Source of the DNA: Zygnema cylindricum
Lineage: Eukaryota; Streptophyta; Zygnematophyceae; Zygnematales; Zygnemataceae
Assembly: GCA_037447655.1 (NCBI GenBank)
Contig: JBBHKE010001169.1
Coordinates: 45,827-68,046, forward strand
DNA: 22,220 bases
Direction: 5' to 3'
Part shown: in pieces, positions 9,901 through 17,245 of the stretch
How positions within the stretch are numbered: the stretch's first letter is position 1
How the letters are laid out: each line of letters opens with the position of its first letter
Position numbers and translations under genes: made by a program
Notes under the pieces: model-generated
The model's input: only the letters and a program-made list of their open reading frames with translations
Databases searched by the model: none
What the model was told of the DNA's origin: nothing

Positions 9901-11503
9901 TCCATAATCAGAAACTGAATTCAGTACTTGGAAACAGATTTCTATGGTGAGGAGCAGTATTTCAAAAGTTAAAAATTGATTTTCAATGGGGGGAACAAGG
10001 ACTTCAAGAGGGAGGAGAGGACCAGTGTCAGGGGAAGGGAGAAGAAAAGGGGCAAAAGGGGAAGGACAAGGAGAAAAAAATGGAAGGGGAACGGAAGAAC
10101 TGAAGATAAGAGTGAATGGAAAGAAAAAAGTGGAGGCGGAAAGGGAAGAGGAAGGAAGGAATGGAAGGAATGGAATGAATGGATAGTGGCAAGCAAAGGA
10201 GGGATCTGATCAGTGATGGATGGAAGGAATGGATGATTGGATTGGATGGGGAGAGAAGGGAGGGATGGAAGGAGGGAGGGAAGGAGGGAAGGAAGGAGGA
10301 GGGAGGAGTGAGGAGGGAGGGGAGGGAGGGAGAGAGAAAGAGAGAGAGAAGAGAGGAGCTCATCCTGTTTCATTTATGTGAGTTGAATAAGAGGCTTACC
10401 CAGTAGTCATTGGCGTCATCTCCTCCTGTGAATCCCGTGACTGACTGCTGCCCACTGCCCGATCCATACGCCACCTCGTGTGAATGCAGCCGCACCTTCA
10501 GGCGGTCGTGCTGCAGCTTGATCACGCTGCCCACTGTCACCTGTGCAAACATATAAACATAACCGCTTAAATAGTCAATACACTTGAAAAATACAACAAT
10601 AACCACCAAAATCGCTGATACACTTGAAAATTAGATTAACGACCATGCAAAATAGTCGATACACTTGAAAAATACATCAAGAACCACCAAGTAGTAGATA
10701 CACTTGAAGAAAATGTCAGACTTCTGATTGTAAGTTGTAGTAACACAAAACCACCAAAATAGTCAACACACTTATGAAAAATGCCAGACTTCCAAATATT
10801 AGCTGTACAAATTAACCACCAAAAGAGACAGTAGTTTCACCAGAATTGTTCCAATAGAAACCACTGTAACAGTCCATGTACTAAAAAAAAACTACCGGAA
10901 TATCAATGTCGGCTTATAATTGTGTATAAAAATACCAAAATAGTTACTTGAGAAAAAACTATCAGAATACTCACGTAAGACTTCCAATTGTTATTTGTAT
11001 AAAAAAGAACCACCAAAATAATAGACACACCAAAGTTCCACCAAAACAGTCAATACATCATTGTTACACCAAAATAGTCAATACAGTTTGATCAAAATAG
11101 TTGATACACGAAAAAAAAAAAAAAAACCAGAATACCAATGTCAGATTTCAATTACTAGCATATAAAATTAACCACCAAAATAAACGATACACAAAGTTTC
11201 ACAAAAATAGTCAATATTTCTCCAATGGAAACGACTGAGACAGTCCGTACACTAGAAAATCAATGCCTGATCCATTTCCCTATCGAAAGGTAGTCAATTT
11301 TCGTAGCAATAGATTCACACAGAATATTTTGGATTATTTGTAGATCAAATAAAAATAAAGTTACCATAATCTTTCATGAAAGTTAAAATGTTTTCTAGTA
11401 CCTCACGGAGATTGTCTCCATCCTTTGCAGATATGAGAGTTAAGCAAGAGCTGACAAAGATCCAGACTGAAAAAGCTGTCAGAACCTTCCGAGAAATTTC
11501 CAT
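6961..11503 (-). CDS. SDF2: SDF2-type secreted/ER protein, signal peptide plus three MIR repeats
   Basis: Six exons on the minus strand join in phase to 213 codons plus TAG: 11503-11402, 10540-10400, 9841-9701, 9442-9393, 8386-8260, 7041-6961. Exon 1 starts at ATG and encodes a signal peptide (MEISRKVLTAFSVWIFVSSC, then LTLISA, cleavage likely after Ala26). Three MIR repeats follow, each with the family LHSH motif: VRLHSHEVAYGSGSGQQSVT, KKWLHSHMHASPIS and GFLHSHDKKYGRPIAGQ. The protein ends NLWVATEGVYFPVRES. Length and order match SDF2 (human and Arabidopsis about 211-218 aa), and the wording is closest to plant SDF2. In Arabidopsis SDF2 acts with ERdj3B and BiP in ER quality control. No HDEL/KDEL tail is present, so retention would need partners. 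Introns are 861, 558, 258, 1006 and 1218 nt. The donors after exon 1 (GTACTA) and exon 3 (GTCCGA) are weak, while acceptors have long pyrimidine tracts. Confidence 0.95.
7528..7556. mobile_element. Isolated MITE terminus in SDF2 intron 5
   Basis: ACCCTAATAGCAATTCACGC followed by TGTA matches the right-end consensus of the CTAATA-ended element family seen at 1180, 3640, 14680 and 15900. I could not find a partner left end nearby, so this may be a remnant. Confidence 0.35.
7738..7930. repeat. Diverged ~100-bp tandem duplication in SDF2 intron 5
   Basis: GTTAACATCATGTGAAAGTC.. ..AAGGATCTTCCGGAACCTAA, starting near 7738, recurs as GTTAACATAATGTGCATGT.. ..GAGGATGTTTCCAAACCTAT, starting near 7840. 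The first copy carries a 17-A run. The order of shared words is kept, which supports an old tandem duplication. Confidence 0.5.
9057..9340. repeat. Tandem GACATTCAAAGATTTATAAT repeat in SDF2 intron 4
   Basis: Diverged units of about 55-100 bp contain GACATTCAAAG followed by AAAATCTTCAAAACATTATG-like words. They begin near 9057, 9112, 9221 and 9313. All lie within intron 4 and are non-coding. Confidence 0.6.
9985..10365. repeat. Purine-rich GGAA/GGGA tract in SDF2 intron 2
   Basis: Nearly all purine on the plus strand with GGAAGGAATGGA-type repeats, so pyrimidine-rich on the SDF2 transcript. Both strands carry long frames of low complexity (Lys/Arg/Gly or Ser/Leu/Pro) that I do not regard as genes. 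Confidence 0.75.
10590..11240. repeat. Degenerate minisatellite filling SDF2 intron 1
   Basis: The core ACCAAAATAGTCGATACAC recurs about twelve times (for example 10648, 10751, 11009, 11064, 11089, 11170). In places a longer unit of about 80-100 bp is visible that adds a CCAGAATACCAATGTCAGAC / TTCCAATTGTTAGTTGTAT-like segment. Copies are heavily diverged. Confidence 0.7.
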
Positions 11504-12232
11504 CCTCAAGGAAGTTTATATTAAAAAAAAAAAACAGTTATCAGTGTATTTAGTTTCAGTGATGTCAGTTGAAAATCTCAGGTTAAGTATTGGTATTGAT
11601 GAATCTTGAGAAAAGTCTGAGCTGAAAATAAATACACCTGCAGGAAGTAACTGAATTTAGAGTGTGCTTAAGTTTAGATTAAAACCTAATTCGACTGTAA
11701 GAAACAAATTGATTACTTTTTACTTTTCCTGCTAAGAAGAAGAGAAAGCTGTAGCTGATTAGGGTTGGAAACTACTGTACTGTATGGCATAAAAATATAG
11801 AATTCCTCTCACATACTGGGAAATCAACTCTACAAGAACAAGCCGGTCAGCTGCCGGACTCCTTTCTCTGGTCGTCAAATATTCTAGATGGCTGCCTACA
11901 GGCTACCGTACTACCCAGGAGTACAGTACCAGCCGGCCGGCAAAATATTCACCGCATTCCGATCTCTTATTCTCTACATCTTCAGTACAGTACAATACAG
12001 TACAGTACAGTACTGTACTGTACCCTGATTACCGTCATTAGAGATGATAACACTAATTCGATCGTGACCTTTTTAGGTCGAAAATTATAAAATAATGTTA
12101 GCGGCACTATTTGATTGAGTGAACTAAAATCTTCCACGTCTCCTTGCACATTAGTATTATGCATTCTAATTTTGCAATAACCCCAATAAATCATGAACTC
12201 TAAATAACAATGGGCAATGTACTTAGTTCTGC
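11504..12232. other. Upstream region of SDF2, no other gene seen
   Basis: This should hold the SDF2 promoter (reading leftward), but I cannot name a convincing TATA box or ER-stress element. It includes a GC-richer patch with GCCGGTCAGCTGCCGG and AGCCGGCCGGC at 11842-11941, and a TACAG pentanucleotide repeat ending in a GTACTGTAC palindrome at 11984-12023. Confidence 0.4.
11984..12023. repeat. (TACAG)n repeat with GTACTGTAC palindrome
   Basis: Short tandem AGTAC/TACAG units run into their own reverse complement (TACAGTACTGTACTGTA). The array can therefore pair with itself. Confidence 0.75.
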
Positions 12233-12280
12233 CTTTTGGTTTTTGTGGACGGTGTAGACTGCAAACTGCAAAATTTCAGA

Positions 12281-12603
12281 CTTTGCACCATAGTTCAAAA
12301 GTAGGCGTTTTTATGGTAGGCCTTAGGTCGGCGCCTTTATCGTAAGTTGTGTTATGGGCTTTTCATGTGATCTTCTTAGATCGTTACTTTTATCAGAGAC
12401 CGTTCGATCGTGCGAATCTGACGGTGTAAATAAACAAATATCGTCCGAAAGTTTTAATTGGTCCAATTTTTCGTCCGAATGTTTTAATTGGTCCGAATAG
12501 GTCCGAATACAATATGGGTCTTAAGGTCATATTGTATGTTTTGGTTTTTGTAGGCATATTGTAGACTGCAAACTTGCACCTAATTTCAAACTATGCTTTG
12601 CAC
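12281..12603. mobile_element. MITE with CATAGTTCAAAAGTAGG ends and 8-bp target duplication (copy 1)
   Basis: The element spans 12289-12595 (307 bp). The left end is CATAGTTCAAAAGTAGG. The right end reverse-complements to CATAGTTTGAAATTAGG (14 of 17). CTTTGCAC flanks it on both sides (12281-12288, 12596-12603). Eight-base duplications are typical of hAT and P superfamilies. It shares interior blocks with the copy at 13107, such as TAAGTTGTGTTATG and GGGTCTTAAGGTCATA. The DNA before it (12233-12288) resembles its own right end, so part of the flank match may reflect an older neighbouring copy. Confidence 0.75.
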
Positions 12604-12659
12604 ACAAAATTTAGCCGGCAAATTGGACTAGCTGACCGGCTGTGCATACGGTATACTTA

Positions 12660-12980
12660 CCGGTCGTTCAGAAAATTTTCATTCAGTAATGCGAGGAGAG
12701 CGATTAATGAGCTGGACGACCTAGAATTGTTCCTGGACTTACGCGTGTTCTGAAAAACACAGGCCGTTAGATGGAACATTCAATTCAATGGACCGTTTGG
12801 ATCTCAATATGCTTGCAGCTTATTGGTTCTGCAATTGCTACTGACGCGGGCTGGTCAACGAAATTGGACATTTAAAAGTTTATATCCAGTAAAGCGTTAA
12901 CGGAGAATCTGAACCTATTCTTCCAGTTACGTCACTGCGGCTATTACACAAATCGTAGCGAGCCAGGCCGTTGAAGTGTG
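12660..12980. other. Unassigned sequence with a diverged ~110-bp internal repeat
   Basis: CAGTAATGCG.. ..CTGGACTTACG.. ..CAGGCCGTTAG (12685-12767) and CAGTAAAGCG.. ..TTCCAGTTACG.. ..CAGGCCGTTGA (12887-12976) share words in order. No protein is recognised. Confidence 0.3.
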
Positions 12981-13098
12981 TGTTGCTATTTAGCGTTGAT
13001 GTTTTTTTTTCTCCATTTACATCAGCTTTTATTCGTGCACACTTATCGTAATTTCATTTTGAGACTACCAATCGGAAGGAATTAAATTTTTTTTTTCC

Positions 13099-13570
13099 AT
13101 CGTGACCATAGTTCAAAAGTAGGGGTTTCTATTGTAGGCCTATTGTAGGCGCCTTTATCTTAAGTTGTGTTATGAGCTTTTCACGTGATCTTCTTAAATC
13201 GCTACTTTGATCAGCGACCGTCCGATCGTCCAAATCTGACGATAGTCCTATCGTAAGTTGTGTTATGGGCTTTTCATGTGATCTTCTTAGATCGCTACTT
13301 TGATCAGCAACCGTCCGATCGTCCAAATCTGACGGTTTAAATAAAAATACCTCAAAACTCACAGAAAAACATTTTTTTGTCCCAATGTTTTTCAAAATTT
13401 AGACATGACGTTTAATTCTCTATCGATCGATGTGCAACTCAACCCTATTACAATTTTTTTTCATTTTGCGACCAATACAATACGGGTCTTAAGGTCATAC
13501 TGTATGTTTTGCGTACAATAGGCATATTGTATGGGCATAATTTCACCTACTTTTGAACTATGATCGTGAC
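13099..13570. mobile_element. MITE with CATAGTTCAAAAGTAGG ends and perfect 8-bp target duplication (copy 2)
   Basis: The element spans 13107-13562 (456 bp). It has perfect 17-bp terminal inverted repeats CATAGTTCAAAAGTAGG and is flanked by ATCGTGAC at 13099-13106 and 13563-13570. It is a relative of copy 1. It differs by an internal 93-bp tandem duplication (starts 13161 and 13254) that copy 1 has once (12343). No transposase is encoded, so it would be non-autonomous. Confidence 0.85.
13161..13333. repeat. 93-bp tandem duplication inside the element
   Basis: TAAGTTGTGTTATGRGCTTT to GATCGTCCAAATCTGACG occurs twice, with starts 93 bp apart. Because 93 is divisible by three, a minus-strand frame remains open and shows a repeated 31-residue block. 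I regard this as incidental. The second copy is closer to the single copy in the 12289 element. Confidence 0.85.
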
Positions 13571-13749
13571 GGACAGATTGATAATTCGACAAGTGTGCAC
13601 GAGAAAAACAAGCTTAACTTTAAAGGCCCAAAAAATTTATTGCTATTTTCTATACGGCTGATGTAACTTGATGGATACTTTGGGACATAGGTGTGTAACA
13701 TTAGGGAACAAAACTTTGTTTTGTTATAAAGATTCTTCGTACTATAGTA

Positions 13750-14138
13750 CATGGCAGTAGTGTTGGGTATCGAGGACCTTTTGCCGATACTCGATATATA
13801 TCGAATTTCAGGTACCCGATAATCGATATATCGCTTCTATATATCGAAAATCAAATTATCGTCGATATATCGAGGCATTATTTTTTTTTTCCCATTTTTT
13901 TTTCAGAACCCCCCCCCCCTGAGCGCGCGCCGGGGGGGGGGGGGTGGTAACCATACGATTTTCCGTATGATTTTCCGTACTAGGACTGTACGGACACCCA
14001 GTTTTTGCAATATATATCGCGATGATTTATGTTGGTCCCGGTACGATATATTGAGGAATCTGCTCGATCGATATCGATATATCGAATATCAAAATTATCG
14101 CGATATGAATTTACCCGATACCCAACACAACAGGACAG
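13750..14138. mobile_element. hAT-like element with GTGTTGGGTATCG ends
   Basis: The element spans 13758-14130 (373 bp). It begins TAGTGTTGGGTATCG and ends CGATACCCAACACAA, an inverted pair with one mismatch in 15. Flanking octamers CATGGCAG and CAGGACAG agree at 6 of 8, as expected of an aged 8-bp duplication. Subterminal zones carry many CGATATATCG-type palindromes. The middle holds a C-run / GCGCGCGC / G-run that can form a perfect hairpin (about 13907-13945). No coding. Confidence 0.65.
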
Positions 14139-14154
14139 TACCTTACCTGTACTG

Positions 14155-14696
14155 TACACCGCGAATCGTTATTAGTGTCAAAGTTTAAATAGTGTTGAAG
14201 AAAATTTACCGTACTTGATGCTAATTTAGAATTTCATTTTTTTTTTTAAAAAGGTGTATTCTAATTTCGGCATTAATGCTAATTTGGGAACTGCAAAAAT
14301 GAAATTTTCGCCTTACGATTATATACATTAATATATGTATTCGTACAAAATATAAAAAATCGTACGCTGTCGCGAATTTAAAATATCCGTACATACCATA
14401 CTAATTTACGTGTCAGTCTAATCCCGTTTTTTAGCGCACGTTCCTATGTGTGCGCGTCTGATTTAATTCATTTTTTGTAAATTTTCACTTGAAAAGGTAC
14501 ATTTATGTACGGTCTGACATTGACCTTACACCACACTATTTGGATTTTATTGTACTTTCGGGCTTTACGCTATTTTGTACGGTACCTTAATTAACGTCAA
14601 GGAAAAATTAAAATCATGTATCCTATTTGGAAAAAAAAAACAAAATTTTAAGAACCCAAATTATAGTTATTGACACTAATAACGATTCGCGGTGTA
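14155..14696. mobile_element. TA-flanked element with 27-bp perfect inverted ends
   Basis: 14155-14181 and 14670-14696 are exact reverse complements over 27 bp, beginning TACACCGCGAATCGTTATTA. Taking the outer TA as the target duplication gives CACCGCG ends and a Tc1/mariner (Stowaway-like) assignment. Similar but decayed ends occur at least five more times in the window. The 540-bp interior has no recognisable protein. Confidence 0.75.
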
Positions 14697-14742
14697 GTTT
14701 TCCTAGCCGGGTGTTTCAATGTCCAAAAACAAAAGTCGCGAC

Positions 14743-15495
14743 TTAGGGTGCGTCTCCATGTACTTGAAACTTAGAGAAAAAACTTTGTTTTTTAGCGCAG
14801 ATCCGGCGGACCCGGATTTCGGGTGTCCCTATGTGTAAAAACGGAATTAAAACTTAAGGGTGTGACGATTGTATACGCTGACATGCCCGTGACGGCTGCC
14901 AACGTCTACAATCTGTGATTCTCCAAATTGTTCGTGAGAGGCGGCGAGTCCGAATTGATGTGGCGCCCTCAGAGATTTTTCACGTTTGCGTGAAATGGCA
15001 TCGGAATCTTCAGATCCCCTGAAATGAAGAAATCCGTACTGAACAGAAACTGACAAAACGAAACAAATTATGTACTTTGATGGACGCAAACGGACAAAAC
15101 GTACTGAACGAAAATTGACAAAACGAAACAAATTATGTACTTTGATGGACGGAAAAGGACAAAACATACCGAATTGTGTCTTTTTCGTCGTCGCTTGAAA
15201 AATTACTACACGTGTGAATACGTGTTATAATTTGTTTAGCGGAAATACTTTGTTTTAAAAAACATCTTCCCTGTTTTTTAAAGAAAAATTTGAAGATGAC
15301 GTTTTTTGGCGTGGCCGTGGGTCGAAGAGCACAAGACGACAACATGTAGTACATTTTAAATTCGATGATGACGCAAAATGTACTTCTCCTTTTTTCTATT
15401 TTTTTGTACGGTTGACACTTACGCGGTACGGCGCTAAGTTTTAGAGGAAAACGACAGAAAAAACCCTTACTTAGGCACATGGAGACGCACCCTTA
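14743..15495. mobile_element. Harbinger/Tourist-like MITE with TTA duplication
   Basis: 14746-15492 (747 bp) begins GGGTGCGTCTCCATGT and ends with its exact reverse complement. TTA stands on both sides (14743-14745, 15493-15495). A three-base TTA/TAA duplication and ends starting GG(G) are characteristic of PIF/Harbinger elements and Tourist MITEs. Minus-strand frames of 106 and 115 codons inside overlap each other, and I cannot relate them to a transposase. Confidence 0.75.
15036..15165. repeat. 65-bp tandem duplication inside the Harbinger-like element
   Basis: GTACTGAACRGAAA to CGGACAAAAC is present twice (15036-15100 and 15101-15165) with about five mismatches. The duplicated segment includes AATTATGTACTTTGATGGAC. 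Confidence 0.9.
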
Positions 15496-15621
15496 CAGTC
15501 GTGACATTGGTAGACGATATGTAATTTTTTGACATTGAAGACGTCTGGTTACAGTACTTGTGACATTGTCGACGTCATGCTGATTTCCTAGGTTTAATGT
15601 TCGGAAACAATTGGAAACGCT

Positions 15622-15762
15622 ATGTTACCCGTATAGCACACGTACTTATATGTAGAATACTAGAATTTCATTTTTAGTACGCGTACTCTACGGTGGTAAC
15701 AATTTAACTATTTAAGTATTTAATATTTTAATGTATAGTACGCGTACTACACAGGGTAACAT
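15622..15762. mobile_element. Small inverted-repeat element with ATGTTACCC ends
   Basis: ATGTTACCCGTATAGCACAC at the left faces a right end that reverse-complements to ATGTTACCCTGTGTAG. The palindrome AGTACGCGTACT occurs twice inside (about 15678 and 15738). It is about 141 bp and non-coding, and the target duplication is unclear. Confidence 0.5.
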
Positions 15763-15896
15763 TATATAGCCTTTCCAATCGCGTTAGCGGCTTTGCGCAT
15801 AAAACCTACGCCTTGGAAGATTGAAGATTGGAATTTTTGACCAAGTTGTACAATCAAAAGCTCGGCATGTTGGGAAATGTTCTGCCAAATTGTGTA

Positions 15897-16090
15897 CACC
15901 GTGTATCGCTATTAGTGCTGATAAATTTTTCGCCACATAAAACATCTTTTCTCCGTACACACTTGTCCGATTTTCAATTTGAGACCGTCAATCGAAAGCT
16001 GAAAATCTTACCTTTCGATCGCAACCGTCCGATCTAAAAACCGACATGCATGTACGGAGAAATAAGCAAACAAGGTGACGTTGGTGTTTC
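15897..16090 (+). mobile_element. Foldback MITE, CACCGTGTATCGCTATTAGT end
   Basis: After TA at 15895 the left end CACCGTGTATCGCTATTAGT leads into CGCCACATAAAACATCTTTT and CTCCGTACACAC. The last is inverted near 16050 as GCATGTACGGAGAA. The order of blocks matches the reverse complement of 3481-3658. The right terminus is eroded. Confidence 0.6.
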
Positions 16091-17138
16091 AAGAATCAAA
16101 TACAAATACAAAAAGACAAATATCAATAATTTGACACAATGTTTAAACTCTCAAAGGTTGAAAACCTTTGTTAGTTTGTAAGAATTAGTTTTTTTTAGCA
16201 AATTTCCTGAGCTTCAAATTCGCATCTCTAATCAAACTTTGATAGCGAAAATAAGTTGTAATGACTTGAAGAATGCTTAACCCTTACGAAAGGAATAATA
16301 ATATAAAATAATATTTTTTTTTTTACAAAATACTTTCCACATTTTCCAACTACACTAAGAAAGACATTAAAAAAGTTAACCTACTATAAACATACAGTCA
16401 CGCCCTAAATGAGTATTGAAACAATCTTGAACACGTTTTTCTTTTTTTATCTATTTTTTTCAATTTAATTTTTGACTTTTCTTTGTAGTTCATATATTTT
16501 TAGCCATTCACACTTAAACCCCGAAATAACTAAGGTAAAGTTCCTTGTTCAAAACCAAAAAAATCTCTTCAAAACCCTAAAAACGCTCAAAATCATAGAG
16601 ATAAAAGGTAATTCTGACAAATGCATATTGAACTTTTCTTATCTACTAATCTAATGAACACTTTTTAAACTTGCAAATTTTTAAACAATTTGAAACACCT
16701 TTCTTTCTTTTTTAAACATCCTTTTCACAACCGTAAAGCTTGTTGACAACTGAATAAAAAAAAAACCTAAACCATAAAATTAAACAAACTTAAAACTTTC
16801 TAAAATAAAATAAGGCAAAAAAAAAAAACTAAGGAACAATCACACACTTGAAAGAAAAAGAAGTAAGGTCTCGAGTTTAAAAAATTAAGTTTTCGGCAAA
16901 AAAACTTAATTGTTCCTGGAAAAAAAGCCGAGCTTTTGCGGAAAAAAAAAAGTAAAGGTTTTTTGGGAAAAATTAAGGAAAGGGAAACGAAAAGTAAGGT
17001 TTCGAGTGCAGAAATAAAGAAAATTCGGAAATAAAAATAAAAATTTGTGTACAAAAAATGCGTCTTCATGAAGAACAAAAACCCGGAAGAACCATAAAAG
17101 AACTCGAAAAACCTTCAAAAACTCAAACAAAAATTAGA
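16091..17138. other. AT-rich upstream region of AAR2, no gene recognised
   Basis: Poly-T and poly-A runs and A/T-rich DNA with scattered AAACCCTAAAAA and AAAACCTT words from about 16540 onward. Frames of 60-90 codons here are low complexity (Phe/Leu or Lys/Asn) and are not supported. Confidence 0.4.
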
Positions 17139-17220
17139 AAAACCCTAAACCCTAGAAAATCCTAGAAAACCTTAGAAAACCCTAAAAAGCTTTTTATACC
17201 CCTAAATAAACCCTAAAAAT
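17139..17220 (+). promoter_or_regulatory. Telo-box cluster upstream of AAR2
   Basis: AAACCCTAAACCCTAG is followed by AAACCTTAG, AAACCCTAAAA and AAACCCTAAAA, 25-110 bp before the AAR2 ATG. AAACCCTAA is the plant telo-box, found in promoters or leaders of many plant housekeeping and translation genes. A TTTTATACC at 17191 could be a weak TATA. The spacing to the ATG makes a promoter/leader role plausible but unproven. Confidence 0.45.
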
Positions 17221-17245
17221 TAAAGAGAAGTCTCTAGAGGCGGCC

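Noticed and set aside
9969-10406. Several long frames on both strands (Lys/Arg/Gly or Ser/Leu/Pro)
   Set aside because: All derive from the purine repeat inside SDF2 intron 2.
10590-11240. CRISPR-like array of repeats and spacers
   Set aside because: The DNA is eukaryotic, spacing is irregular, the units are degenerate, and the array sits inside an intron.
13129-13395. 88-codon minus-strand frame with a repeated 31-residue block
   Set aside because: The repeat is the 93-bp tandem duplication in a non-autonomous transposon. The length is a multiple of three by chance, and there is no support for translation.
14847-15480. Frames of 106 and 115 codons inside the Harbinger-like element, possible transposase
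   Set aside because: I cannot see a DDE nuclease or Myb-like pattern, and the two overlap. Kept only as part of the element.
17139-17220. Interstitial telomere or chromosome-end fusion
   Set aside because: Only a few interrupted AAACCCTAA units are present. Promoter-type telo-boxes are a simpler reading.
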